Source: Scatosoma sp048465415 (GTDB lineage: Bacteria; Bacillota; Clostridia; Christensenellales; Borkfalkiaceae). Taken from it: a stretch of 64,000 nt of DNA. Positions 8,660-16,547 of the stretch are shown piece after piece. The translations under genes were made by a program, and so were the position numbers. Below the pieces are notes generated by a model that was not told the DNA's origin, ran no database searches, and saw nothing but the letters and a program-made list of their open reading frames with translations. Within the stretch, counting starts at the first letter, position 1, and every line of letters starts with the position of its first letter. The stretch is taken from the NCBI GenBank assembly GCA_048465415.1, contig DBFWLO010000014.1:101387-165386 (forward strand), given 5' to 3'.

Positions 8660-10042
8660 TCATTGAAGAGGAATGACGAACGTTCCGTCGCCCGGTTCCA
8701 ACGTGAGCGTAAGTTTGCCGTCTTTCGCCTCTGCCTCCGTACGCGTCCCCTTATTGTATAATACCGCCTTATTCGTGCCTTTGAGGACGATCTCCGCCGT
8801 ACAGGTCTTATCGAGCGCGGGATCACAGAAATTGACGACCATGAATCCGTCGTTATCGAAGGAGTCCTTGAAAGTTCCTATCAGCATATCCTCGCTGGCG
8901 TTCACGCTCTTGATCCGTTCGTGCGAAGCGAGTGCCGAGCCCAATAAGCTGAAACATTTATTTTTCGTATTCCCCCTGCCGAGGACCGGATAAGTCCCTT
9001 GCCATTCATAGTTAAGATACACATGGTCGATCGCGAGGATCTCGCGGTTGACCGTCTGCGCCGCATAATAGATAGGCGTTTTTTCTCCGTTTGCCGTGAC
9101 CATCGCCGATTTTGCCAGGGGAAGGCTCGACTCCGAGGGAGTCCAATAACAGAAATACTGGTAGCCTTTGATCCCATACGCCATGCTGCAAAGGATCTGA
9201 TAACGGATATCCTGCAAATCGGGCGTGCGGGTGGTGTTGTCATAGCTCTGCGCCTGAATGAAACACCAGAGCGGCACGCCTGCCCTCCTGGCTTCCTCGG
9301 CGCATATTTCAAGATTCACGAGGAAAGAGGACTGTATGGACGGCTCGCCCCAGCCGTCGATCAGCATGGGATAATTATCGAAAGACAACATATCCATTCC
9401 GGTTTCGTTCAGATAACGGCGGATATAGTCCTCGCGATAGTTCTCCCCATCTCCGAGCCCGAGGATGCCGGCCGTCTGCACGATGGGATTGAGATTGACA
9501 TAACATTGCTTATCGGGCAGAAATTTATCCCATCCCGCTTTTATTTCTTTGATCTCCGCGAATTTTGAAGTTCCCGGTTCGTCGACGATCAGCGCGCCCT
9601 TGAAGGAGGAATAACCGAGGTATTTCCCGAATACGGAACGGAAGGTCTCCTCGTCCTGTTCGATCAGCGCCGCGCCCGCGGAAAAATCCCTTAGATAAAA
9701 TCCGATGCCCGCCTTTTCCGCATATTCCAACGCCCGTTCGTTGGCAGTCTTGCCGTTTTTCGCAATCCCCCACGGCTCATACAAGCCGTAAATGGTATTG
9801 ATTCCGCTTGCGGCGACGTCGTTATACTGCTCCTGCGTGCAATAATCCGCAGCCGTTTCCGACGAAGCGGGCGGAGGAGCAACCCACGCGCCCACGTGCA
9901 TTTTCAAAACAGCTTCCGAACTGCTGTAATCGGGTTCGACGCTCGCATAAGCGGCGGGATTCTTCTTACAGCCCGTACCGCACAGCGCCAGCACCGTCGA
10001 AAGAGCCACCGCCGCGGCGACGGTCGTTTTTGTCTTTTTCAT
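8660..10042 (-). CDS. Lipoprotein with TIM-barrel glycoside hydrolase-like domain (paralog of 2510..3946)
   Basis: 460 aa. The N-terminal export signal MKKTKTTVAAAVALSTVLAL ends at a Cys in CGTGCKK; the lipobox is weak at the -3 position, so lipidation is likely but not certain. The main domain repeats the strand-end motifs of the paralog: VGAWVAPPP, SGINTIYGLYEPWG, ALIVDEPG, MLSFDNYPM and GIKGYQYFCYWTP. This suggests a shared GH-A-like barrel with a conserved DEPG glutamate and a conserved acidic SFD pair. A short C-terminal beta domain follows. It lies directly after the binding lipoprotein gene. Which polymer it cuts is unknown, and the two paralogs may act on different linkages. Confidence 0.7.
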   Translation of the reverse strand: MKKTKTTVAAAVALSTVLALCGTGCKKNPAAYASVEPDYSSSEAVLKMHVGAWVAPPPASSETAADYCTQEQYNDVAASGINTIYGLYEPWGIAKNGKTANERALEYAEKAGIGFYLRDFSAGAALIEQDEETFRSVFGKYLGYSSFKGALIVDEPGTSKFAEIKEIKAGWDKFLPDKQCYVNLNPIVQTAGILGLGDGENYREDYIRRYLNETGMDMLSFDNYPMLIDGWGEPSIQSSFLVNLEICAEEARRAGVPLWCFIQAQSYDNTTRTPDLQDIRYQILCSMAYGIKGYQYFCYWTPSESSLPLAKSAMVTANGEKTPIYYAAQTVNREILAIDHVYLNYEWQGTYPVLGRGNTKNKCFSLLGSALASHERIKSVNASEDMLIGTFKDSFDNDGFMVVNFCDPALDKTCTAEIVLKGTNKAVLYNKGTRTEAEAKDGKLTLTLEPGDGTFVIPLQ

Positions 10043-10074
10043 GTTTTCTCCTTATCATAAATCATCGATAGTGT

Positions 10075-11475
10075 TTATTTGACCGCATTCTGGAAAGTTT
10101 TCCAATTACTCGAAACATAATTGGAACATTCCCTGATCATATCCGCCGCCGTTTCGTTGTCCATGATCATTCTCGAATAGGGAGCCCCGATCCCCGCCCA
10201 TTTATTTACGTAACCAAGCCAATATATGGGATTTTCGGAAAAGTCGTAAAGGGTAACGGACGAATCGTAAATGTCGAGGCAGGAACGGATAAATGAGCTG
10301 GCGCGCAGATCCTTTATATCGGCGGACTTATATCGGAAGGGACGCATACTGCCCGTCTCTTTCGTCCAGGAATACATTGCCTGACGAGTATTGATAAAAG
10401 TCAAGAATTTTTTCGCGCCTTCCATGTTGGGCGCGTTTTTGGGAATGATCATAAAATCGCCCGCGGAAGAAGTGTTGACTCGTATAGGGACTCCGTTCGC
10501 GTCCGTTTTCGCGCCCTCGATCAGGGGCGTGGGCATCAGACGCATTTCAAATCCCTCGGGCATCGTCTTGCGCATTTCCGTTTCCATCCACGCGCCCATG
10601 GGGATCATCGCGGCTTTGCCCTGCAAAAACGCCATCTGCGAGAGGATATGTCCGTCGCCCATGGCGCCCGAATAGCTGTTTTTCGGCACTTCGTTTTCGC
10701 CGACAATGAGGTTTTCAAACACTTCCAACGCTTTCAGCCTGCCCGGTTGATCGAATACGTCGGGAGATTCGTATTTGAAAAACGTGGTGTAATTCTCCGC
10801 GCCCTCGTACTGCGCCCACCAATTCTGCACGACGAAATCCCAATAGCCGATCACCTGACCGCCCCAGGCAAAGGGAGCGACGTTGTTGTTCGGATCTCCA
10901 TCCTTATTCACGTCAAGCGCGTTTATTTTATCGCAGAGCGCATACAAGTCGTTCACCGTTTCGGGTACGTCCCATTTATAGAGATCGAACATGCCTTTAT
11001 TGTAAATAAAGCCGTTCGTCGAATCGGTCCAGGGAATCGCATAATAATGGCCGTTCACTTTACCGAACACGCGCGCTTCGGGATTCATAAAATCTTCTAT
11101 GGTCGTGTTTTGGTCGGCGGGCGAAGCATAAACGTCATCCAAAGGTTCAAGATAACCGCGCGCCGCCCATTGCTGCCAAGAAGTCGAGAGTCCGAAAAAC
11201 ATATCCGGAATTTCGTTATCCGTACTCAATCTTGTAGAAATTTCCCCAGTCAGTTGCGGATCGCCTTCCAACTCAAATTCCCAATTTTCCTCCGGATACG
11301 CTTCCTTGAATTCCTCTATCCAGGCTTCCAGGTATCCGCGGCCGTAACCCGATTCGCTGAACGCCACCCAGATCGTATTACTTCCCGTGGCATGGTTCGA
11401 CATACAGCCCGAAGAAACGAACGCCGCCGTCGCGGCGATCGTCAGCGCGATTAGTTTTTTTGTATGTTTCATCAT
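10075..11475 (-). CDS. ABC transporter sugar-binding lipoprotein (extracellular solute-binding family 1)
   Basis: 466 aa. A lipoprotein signal ends at VSSGC, and the mature part has the two-lobe layout of family 1 solute-binding proteins (FSESGYGRGYLEAWIEEFKE, then IPDMFFGLS, GKVNGHYYAIPWTDSTNGF, AFLQGKAAMIPMG). A DVNKDGDPNNN loop may hold calcium. The start is ATG 11475, with AAGGAGG 6 nt upstream. It is the first gene of the left operon, about 30 nt downstream of the inferred transcription start of a near-consensus promoter. It would hand oligosaccharides to the permeases at 7592 and 3943. The ATPase subunit must come from elsewhere. Confidence 0.9.
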   Translation of the reverse strand: MMKHTKKLIALTIAATAAFVSSGCMSNHATGSNTIWVAFSESGYGRGYLEAWIEEFKEAYPEENWEFELEGDPQLTGEISTRLSTDNEIPDMFFGLSTSWQQWAARGYLEPLDDVYASPADQNTTIEDFMNPEARVFGKVNGHYYAIPWTDSTNGFIYNKGMFDLYKWDVPETVNDLYALCDKINALDVNKDGDPNNNVAPFAWGGQVIGYWDFVVQNWWAQYEGAENYTTFFKYESPDVFDQPGRLKALEVFENLIVGENEVPKNSYSGAMGDGHILSQMAFLQGKAAMIPMGAWMETEMRKTMPEGFEMRLMPTPLIEGAKTDANGVPIRVNTSSAGDFMIIPKNAPNMEGAKKFLTFINTRQAMYSWTKETGSMRPFRYKSADIKDLRASSFIRSCLDIYDSSVTLYDFSENPIYWLGYVNKWAGIGAPYSRMIMDNETAADMIRECSNYVSSNWKTFQNAVK

Positions 11476-11511
11476 AACTTTCCTCCTTCCTTTTTTTGTT
11501 TTTGCAGGCAT

Positions 11512-11540
11512 ATTATATCACACACTTTTATATTTGTCAA
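11512..11540 (-). promoter_or_regulatory. Sigma-A promoter of the left glycan operon
   Basis: On the minus strand TTGACA (11540-11535) and TATAAT (11517-11512) are both perfect consensus hexamers with a 17-nt spacer. Transcription would start near 11505, giving a leader of about 30 nt before ATG 11475. It is the only strong promoter seen for the eight genes read leftwards from here. Confidence 0.85.
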
Positions 11541-11879
11541 TATATTTTTTAAATTCAGTTTAAATATTTTTTTACAACCGGCTAATCTGAGAGCAATATT
11601 TCTCTTAAAAAGGCTACATTCAATCATTTACACTCAAAAAAAGCGCTTTGATTCTTATATTTTTTGTTTTATAAATTTTTGTTTTTTAACTCAATTTTAA
11701 TTCCTTGCTTGCGTTTATCCAAGTCTTTCCCATAGAATACCGTTGTATAAGAATATTTTCGTCTTTTATAAAAGCCGGCGTTTCTCCCTTCTTGTTCCGC
11801 TTTTACATGGAATAAAGATTAAAAATGACTGAACAGTCCTATTCCTTGCCCCAATGAAAAGGAGGAAATTATCAGCTGA
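11541..11879. other. AT-rich non-coding stretch
   Basis: No convincing gene, RNA or operator was found here. The stretch separates the left operon promoter from a short mobile-element scrap and tRNA-Leu. Reading frames in it are short and compositionally random. Confidence 0.5.
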
Positions 11880-11957
11880 ATATCCACAGGGATACCGGAC
11901 TATGAGATAGACGGGCTTGCAAGAGTGTTATTACCTGCTATTGAAATTCCCTCATAA
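11880..11957 (+). pseudogene. Short remnant of a mobile-element-type protein
   Basis: 25 codons in one frame read like IPDYEIDGLARVLLPAIEI before a TAA. From memory this resembles a motif (YPDYEIxxLARxLLP) in small proteins carried by conjugative elements of gut Firmicutes, but I cannot confirm it by search. It has no start codon in frame. A GGAGG lies just upstream, but out of phase with any intact gene. A strong hairpin follows at once. Confidence 0.3.
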
Positions 11958-11966
11958 ACGGCAACA

Positions 11967-11998
11967 GGACTTACGGAAAATCCGTAAGTCCCTGTTTT
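11967..11998 (+). terminator. Hairpin with short U run (plus-strand terminator-like)
   Basis: A perfect 11-bp stem (GGACTTACGGA / TCCGTAAGTCC) with an AAA loop is followed by CTGTTTT. It fits an intrinsic terminator for a rightward transcript, yet no intact plus-strand gene precedes it, only the 11880 remnant. Confidence 0.55.
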
Positions 11999-12013
11999 AA
12001 TTCTCTGCATTGA

Positions 12014-12065
12014 TATAAAAAATAAATCCGAACCACTCACTCGTTACGAGGATTTGGTTCGGATT
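12014..12065 (-). terminator. Intrinsic terminator after tRNA-Leu
   Basis: On the minus strand an 11-bp stem (AATCCGAACCA / TGGTTCGGATT, loop about 19 nt) is followed by a U-rich tail (TTATTTTTTA). It lies 9 nt beyond the encoded CCA of tRNA-Leu and would end the long minus-strand transcript. Confidence 0.75.
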
Positions 12066-12074
12066 ATAATGATT

Positions 12075-12157
12075 TGGTGCGGATGACAGGACTTGAACCT
12101 GCATGGTCTCCCACAAGAACCTGAATCTTGCGCGTCTGCCAGTTTCGCCACATCCGC
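12075..12157 (-). tRNA. tRNA-Leu (anticodon CAG)
   Basis: The reverse complement begins GCGGATGTGG and ends CATCCGCACCA, giving a perfect 7-bp acceptor stem with an encoded CCA. The anticodon arm CAAGA-TTCAGGT-TCTTG has CAG in the loop, decoding CUG. A variable arm typical of class II tRNA is present, and the T arm GCAGG-TTCAAGT-CCTGT is normal. It lies just after the S51 peptidase gene and may be cut from that transcript. Confidence 0.95.
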
Positions 12158-12164
12158 TTATCCT

Positions 12165-12192
12165 CCGCCTTTGCAAAAAACTGCAAAGGCGG
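12165..12192. repeat. Perfect 11-bp inverted repeat between the S51 gene and tRNA-Leu
   Basis: CCGCCTTTGCA and TGCAAAGGCGG flank a 6-nt loop. Neither side has a U run, so it is more likely an RNA processing or attenuation structure than a full terminator. Confidence 0.5.
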
Positions 12193-12206
12193 CAATATTC
12201 GTTTTT

Positions 12207-12896
12207 TCAAAGCTCGCGCTTCTCCAAAAGTCCGTTTACGTTTTCGATCCGATAGGCTTTTCCGCCGCTCGAAATACTTCCGACAATCTCGCCGTCTTCT
12301 ACAACAAGCGCCGCATTGTCTTCAATCCCGTAAGCACATTTATAATTATAGCACACAATTTTATCAAAGTCAAGCATTCTTTGCCCATAATGGGGAGAAA
12401 TTATTCCTTTTATCCAATCTAACCCTTTGAACATCGCGTACTTTGTTCCGTCGTTTGTCTGCAAGGAATCCGTGTAAATATCCGAAAACCAGCAAATCGC
12501 TCCCGCCGACAACCCCGCAACAACGACGCCTCGCTGATAAGCCTCTTCCATAAGCGGCAACAATCCGCTTTTTTTCCAATGCTCTATCATAAAAACCGTA
12601 TCGCCGCCGCCCACGTAGATCATATCCGCTTTGAGAAACTTTTCTTCGAGCTTTTCCGAATCCGGTTCTTTAAAAACGGTCAGCGCCACGTCCGTTTTAA
12701 TGTCGAACATACCCGTATATACCTTATGAAAAGAATTGTAATACGGCATAAAATCATGACTGGCAGTGGGGATAAACAGCGCGTTGGCACGCCTATCCCC
12801 CGCATGTTCCTTCGCCAGGCCTGCGATATATTCGTCTATTTTCAGCGTCGTTTTTTCCCGTAGTTCTCCGCCGCCGATGGCAATGATCCGCTTCAT
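12207..12896 (-). CDS. Peptidase S51 family protein (type 1 glutamine amidotransferase-like fold)
   Basis: 229 aa, cytosolic. The N-terminus MKRIIAIGGGE, the core MIYVGGGDTVFMIEHW and the nucleophile elbow GLSAGAICWF (catalytic Ser) are hallmarks of the S51 dipeptidase E and cyanophycinase family. The C-terminal YGIEDNAALVVEDGE is typical of YgaJ-like members. Expected activity is hydrolysis of Asp-containing dipeptides or related peptides. The start overlaps the stop of the upstream membrane-protein gene by 4 nt (ATGA), so the two are translated together with the MscS gene. Confidence 0.85.
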   Translation of the reverse strand: MKRIIAIGGGELREKTTLKIDEYIAGLAKEHAGDRRANALFIPTASHDFMPYYNSFHKVYTGMFDIKTDVALTVFKEPDSEKLEEKFLKADMIYVGGGDTVFMIEHWKKSGLLPLMEEAYQRGVVVAGLSAGAICWFSDIYTDSLQTNDGTKYAMFKGLDWIKGIISPHYGQRMLDFDKIVCYNYKCAYGIEDNAALVVEDGEIVGSISSGGKAYRIENVNGLLEKREL

Positions 12897-13468
12897 TCTT
12901 CCTTCCTCTTCCGCGAAGAAATGATCTCGTCTATCTGTACGATGATTCTTTCCACCTGTTCCAATGCCTCACGAACATGCGCCGCCGTTTCCGCGTTTTC
13001 CGCAAACGTATTCGCGGACGCCTCCGAAAGAAGGTTCGCCACTCCGTCTAAATTTCCCGCCACCCCGTCGAACACCAGATCCTTTCGCTCGTCGACCAGA
13101 CGCGACGCGCTCCACATTGCTTCCTCCGCAGACGAGCAAAGTTTCATCATCTTCGCCTGATTGAAAATCCCGTTCTTGCTTTTCCGTTCCTCGGAAAGCA
13201 TATCTTCCAGTCGCTTTTTCAAAGCCGCGCAGTTTTGCCTCACCGCTTCCGGCGTCAGCGTCTTTTTTGACTTTTTGCGCACGAACGCCAGTAACAATAA
13301 ACCGGCGATAATGACGATAAGATACCAGCCGTATTGTATAGCGAGCTGAACGGCCCCTTCGCCTATTTCCGAAGCCGCCCCGCCGGCGCTGTCCGTTGAC
13401 TCCGCAGACGACGTTAACAGGGAAAAGAAATGAAAAGCCGCTGCGGACAAGAGATTACCGATTCCCAT
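12893..13468 (-). CDS. Single-pass membrane protein of unknown function
   Basis: 191 aa. An N-terminal hydrophobic/low-complexity section (possible export signal) is followed by one clear transmembrane helix (WYLIVIIAGLLLLAF, about residues 48-62). A basic stop-transfer stretch KKSKK follows, then a helical cytoplasmic region rich in Glu/Lys/Ala that may form coiled coil. I recognise no family. It lies 2 bp after the MscS gene, with AAAGGAGG as ribosome binding site, and overlaps the S51 gene. It may be an accessory of the channel, but this is inference from position only. Confidence 0.7.
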   Translation of the reverse strand: MGIGNLLSAAAFHFFSLLTSSAESTDSAGGAASEIGEGAVQLAIQYGWYLIVIIAGLLLLAFVRKKSKKTLTPEAVRQNCAALKKRLEDMLSEERKSKNGIFNQAKMMKLCSSAEEAMWSASRLVDERKDLVFDGVAGNLDGVANLLSEASANTFAENAETAAHVREALEQVERIIVQIDEIISSRKRKEE

Positions 13469-13470
13469 TT

Positions 13471-14328
13471 TTACGCCTCCTTTTCCTCGTTCTCCACATT
13501 CCCGATCCTGCCGTCCACAACGTGCACATCGAGCTGGTCATAAGGAATGTCGATTTTATTCTTTCTCAGTACTTCCAAAATCTCTTCGAGCAAATCGAAT
13601 TTTACGTCCCAGAACACTCCGTTGTCCGTCCATACCCGCAGCGTGAAGTTGAGCGAGCTTGCCCCGTACTCCGTCAATCGAAAAAAGGGCGCCGGCAAGG
13701 ACGCGATACGCTTATCCGCTTCCACGACTTCCATCACTACCCGCTTCACCGTTTTCACGTCCGCATCGTAGGATACGGGAACCGTCACGTCCAACCGACG
13801 CAAAGGCATGCGGCTGTAATTGGTAATTACCGAACCGAGCACGGTGCTGTTGGGAATGACGACGGTCAGATTGTCGGGCGTGACCACTTTCACGGAAAAG
13901 AGCTTGATCTCTTTGACCGTTCCCGCCGTGCCTCCGATGTCCACATAATCCCCCGCCTGAAAAGGCTTGGTGAAAATGAGCAAGATCCCGTTAGTAAGGC
14001 TGGACAGCGTATTCTGCATACCGAGGGCGATGGCGAGCATCACGGACGAGAACGCCGCCACGATCCCCGCTGTGGAAAATCCCAGCGTTTTCACGAGCAA
14101 AAGCGCCAGCGCGACATAGGCGATCAGAGCCACCAGAGACGTGATGAACGTGGAAGCGGCGTTGTCCAGTTTACGGCTTTTAACAGAATTTTTCTTAACG
14201 CTCGTCGTCACTAAACGGATCAGGAGCAATCCGAGTACAAAGATTGCCGCGGCCTTTAAGATATCCAGACCGTACCCGTTGATAAAATTCCAAAAGAAGT
14301 GTTTTAAGTTATTCCAAAATTTTTCCAT
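13471..14328 (-). CDS. Small-conductance mechanosensitive channel (MscS family)
   Basis: 285 aa. Three N-terminal transmembrane helices lead to the pore helix and first beta domain with the family signature (GIVAAFSSVMLAIALGMQNT, then SLTNGILLIFTKPFQAGDYV). The C-terminal alpha/beta vestibule is intact (LRRLDVTVPVSYDADVKTV, FWDVKFDLLEEI). Length matches the short MscS type. It protects cells from hypo-osmotic burst by gating in response to membrane tension. It is the first gene of a three-gene set with the membrane protein and S51 peptidase. Confidence 0.93.
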   Translation of the reverse strand: MEKFWNNLKHFFWNFINGYGLDILKAAAIFVLGLLLIRLVTTSVKKNSVKSRKLDNAASTFITSLVALIAYVALALLLVKTLGFSTAGIVAAFSSVMLAIALGMQNTLSSLTNGILLIFTKPFQAGDYVDIGGTAGTVKEIKLFSVKVVTPDNLTVVIPNSTVLGSVITNYSRMPLRRLDVTVPVSYDADVKTVKRVVMEVVEADKRIASLPAPFFRLTEYGASSLNFTLRVWTDNGVFWDVKFDLLEEILEVLRKNKIDIPYDQLDVHVVDGRIGNVENEEKEA

Positions 14329-14464
14329 CGCATTTTGTTCCTTTTATTTTAGCGGCAAAATCTCTGATTTCTATCCCGACGGCAGAAAGCTCTGCGACGC
14401 TGTGTCCGTGCGCCCGCAGAGCTCCTTTCCCCGAATTTATCTTTGGTATTTTACCCTTTCTACT

Positions 14465-15118
14465 TTATTTCGTTCCGAACAGCCTGTCCCCGGCGTCTCC
14501 GAGCCCGGGCACGATATAGCAATGCTCGTTGAGTATCGGATCGATCGCGGCGACGTATAAATCCACGTCGGGATGATCGGCCAGGACTTTGCGGATTCCG
14601 GTCGGGCAGCTCACGATGCAGCAAAGTTTTACGTTCTTGGCGCCGCGCTTTTTGATCATGGAAATAGCGTCGGAGGCGCTGCCGCCGGTTGCAAGCATGG
14701 GATCGACGACCAAAAGAGTCCTCAGTTCGCTGTCCGCGGGAAGTTTGCAGTAATACTCCACGGGTTCGTGCGTCTCGGGATCGCGGTAAAGACCGATATG
14801 CCCCACTTTAGCGTTGGGAATGAGTTTCAACACGCCCGACACCATGCCGAGTCCGGCGCGCAGAATGGGTACGACGCCTACGGCGCGGCCGGAAACCATT
14901 TTGCAGTGCGCGGTCGTCAAGGGCGTTTCCACGTCTACGTCTTCGAGCGGCAGATTTTTCGTCGCCTCGTACGTTTCCAGCATGGCGATCTCTTCCGCGA
15001 GCTCCATGAACTGTTTGGTTCTCGTGTTTTTATCGCGCAGAAGGGCCAGCTTATGCTCGATGAGCGGGTGCTCTACCCAATGGAATCTGGGATTTTCAAA
15101 AAATTCGTATTTTTCCAT
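14465..15118 (-). CDS. upp: Uracil phosphoribosyltransferase
   Basis: 217 aa, within the usual Upp length. The PRPP-binding motif is in VDPMLATGGSASDAI, and the uracil-binding C-terminus includes YVAAIDPILNEHCYIVPGLG. RAVGVVPILRAGLGMVSG is also typical. The enzyme converts uracil and PRPP to UMP in pyrimidine salvage. It follows rpiB by 60 bp, and with YwlE and Sua5 upstream the order recalls the ywlC-ywlE-ywlF-upp region of Bacillus. Confidence 0.97.
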   Translation of the reverse strand: MEKYEFFENPRFHWVEHPLIEHKLALLRDKNTRTKQFMELAEEIAMLETYEATKNLPLEDVDVETPLTTAHCKMVSGRAVGVVPILRAGLGMVSGVLKLIPNAKVGHIGLYRDPETHEPVEYYCKLPADSELRTLLVVDPMLATGGSASDAISMIKKRGAKNVKLCCIVSCPTGIRKVLADHPDVDLYVAAIDPILNEHCYIVPGLGDAGDRLFGTK

Positions 15119-15178
15119 AACATGTATCTCCTAACCTTACTCTTTCGCGTTGTTAAATCCCGAAATGATGTGCGGCGC

Positions 15179-15643
15179 TTACGCTTCGGGGGGTTTGCAA
15201 TATTTTTCCTCGACGGCTCTGATCTTGGCGATTCGGCGGTCGTGACGCTCTCCGCCCATATATTCGCTGGTCAAAAACGCCGTGACGATCTCCTCCATCA
15301 TACCCGTACCCAGACACTTTTCACCGAATGCGAGCATATTCGCGTCGTTATGATAGCGGGTGTATTTTGCGCAATAGGTGTCGTGACAATGCGCGCAGCG
15401 CACGCCGGGGACTTTATTCGCCACGATGGAGACGCCGATTCCCGTCGAACAGATGACGATTCCGCGCTCACACTCTCCCTTCGCCACGCTCTCCGCGGCG
15501 GGAAGCGCATAATCGGGATAATCGCAGGACTTTGTACCGTCGGTGCCGAAATCCACGTATTCGTATCCGTTTTTCGTTAAAAATTCAATGAGCGCTTTTT
15601 TCAGATTCACCCCGCCGTGATCGCAGGCAACCGCTATTTTCAT
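15179..15643 (-). CDS. rpiB: Ribose-5-phosphate isomerase B
   Basis: 154 aa. The N-terminus MKIAVACDHGGVNLKKAL and the catalytic Cys65 in GIVICSTGIGVSI are diagnostic, as is AHCHDTYCAKYTRYHNDANM for the phosphate-binding region. It interconverts ribose 5-phosphate and ribulose 5-phosphate. ATG 15643 is chosen over an upstream in-frame ATG at 15703 because it has AAGGAG upstream and matches the family start. A promoter lies at 15684-15713, inside the longer alternative reading. It probably heads an rpiB-upp transcript. Confidence 0.96.
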   Translation of the reverse strand: MKIAVACDHGGVNLKKALIEFLTKNGYEYVDFGTDGTKSCDYPDYALPAAESVAKGECERGIVICSTGIGVSIVANKVPGVRCAHCHDTYCAKYTRYHNDANMLAFGEKCLGTGMMEEIVTAFLTSEYMGGERHDRRIAKIRAVEEKYCKPPEA

Positions 15644-15683
15644 AAATTTATTGTCTCCTTTGTCGTTACTCTTTTCCAACGGT

Positions 15684-15713
15684 ATTATAACATATTTAGA
15701 CACATGATTACAA
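15684..15713 (-). promoter_or_regulatory. Promoter upstream of rpiB
   Basis: On the minus strand TTGTAA (15713-15708) and TATAAT (15689-15684) are separated by 18 nt. The start site would be near 15677, about 34 nt before the rpiB ATG. Confidence 0.65.
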
Positions 15714-15751
15714 GCGTTTGCCTATGTAAAAATTCTCCGCGCGCGAAAACT

Positions 15752-16477
15752 TTACTTTCTTTTTTCGTCCTCTCCTTTCTTTTTGACGCTCCCTGTTCCG
15801 CCGGGCGCTTTCTTTTCCTTCGACATTCCCGTTTTCGGCTTCTTTGCGGCAGTCGAAACACTCCTTTTGCGAGTAGTCTTTTTCCCGTCGGTATCCTTCG
15901 CATACGCAACTCTCTTTCGCGGTTTTGCGCGCGGTTTGCGGGGTTTCTTCTGCGGAGCCGACTCTTGCTGCGGAAGCGGTTCCGGGGCCGCGGCAGTCGT
16001 TTCGGGGAACAATTTTGCGATCAACGCAGACATGCCCCCGGCAATTTTCCGATAAGTGAGGCGATAAAAATCGAGTTCCCGGCCAAAGGGATCGGGAATT
16101 TCATAGCCCGCGAGTTCGGAAAAGGAATAGACGTTGTTCTCTATTTCCGCGAATCCCGCTCTCCGCAGAAGATTCCATCTCATATCCATGAGAATATCGC
16201 GTTGATTATCCGTCATACAAACGATTGCATACGCGTTTTTTAGCATCTCCTCATTCAGCGTACGCGAAACGAAATTTTCAATCGACAAGCCGTTTTCGGA
16301 AAGCACTTTTGCGGAACAGGAATTGATATTGCCGTTCTTCGACGCTTCTATTCCGGCCGAAAACACAACCGCGTTTTCAATTTTCAGCCGTCTGATCTCC
16401 GAGCGCAAAACCGCCTCCGCCATCGGCGAACGGCAGGTATTGCCGGTACAGACGAAAATAATCATTCTTTCTTTCAT
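15752..16477 (-). CDS. YwlE-like protein arginine/tyrosine phosphatase with a long basic C-terminal tail
   Basis: 241 aa. Residues 1-150 form a low-molecular-weight phosphatase: the P-loop VCTGNTCRSPMAEA holds the catalytic Cys and Arg, and the general acid Asp is in YEIPDPFG. The Thr in CTGNTCR, where tyrosine phosphatases usually have Ile, is the mark of YwlE protein-arginine phosphatases. After about residue 165 comes an unusual Lys/Arg/Pro/Ala-rich tail (KKPRKPRAKPRKR and more), like histone H1 or nucleoid proteins. Typical relatives end near 150 residues. It sits between sua5 and rpiB, as in Bacillus. A shorter start at 16465 is possible. Confidence 0.9.
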   Translation of the reverse strand: MKERMIIFVCTGNTCRSPMAEAVLRSEIRRLKIENAVVFSAGIEASKNGNINSCSAKVLSENGLSIENFVSRTLNEEMLKNAYAIVCMTDNQRDILMDMRWNLLRRAGFAEIENNVYSFSELAGYEIPDPFGRELDFYRLTYRKIAGGMSALIAKLFPETTAAAPEPLPQQESAPQKKPRKPRAKPRKRVAYAKDTDGKKTTRKRSVSTAAKKPKTGMSKEKKAPGGTGSVKKKGEDEKRK

Positions 16478-16547
16478 GCCTTTTCCAACCTTTCGCTTCC
16501 GCATGCGTTCCCTGCCCGGCAGCGCGGCGTTTGCGCCCGGATCTCGT

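Noticed and set aside
14388..14436. 9-bp inverted repeat after the upp stop codon as a terminator
   Set aside because: The loop is long and no U run follows on the minus strand, so it was not called a terminator.
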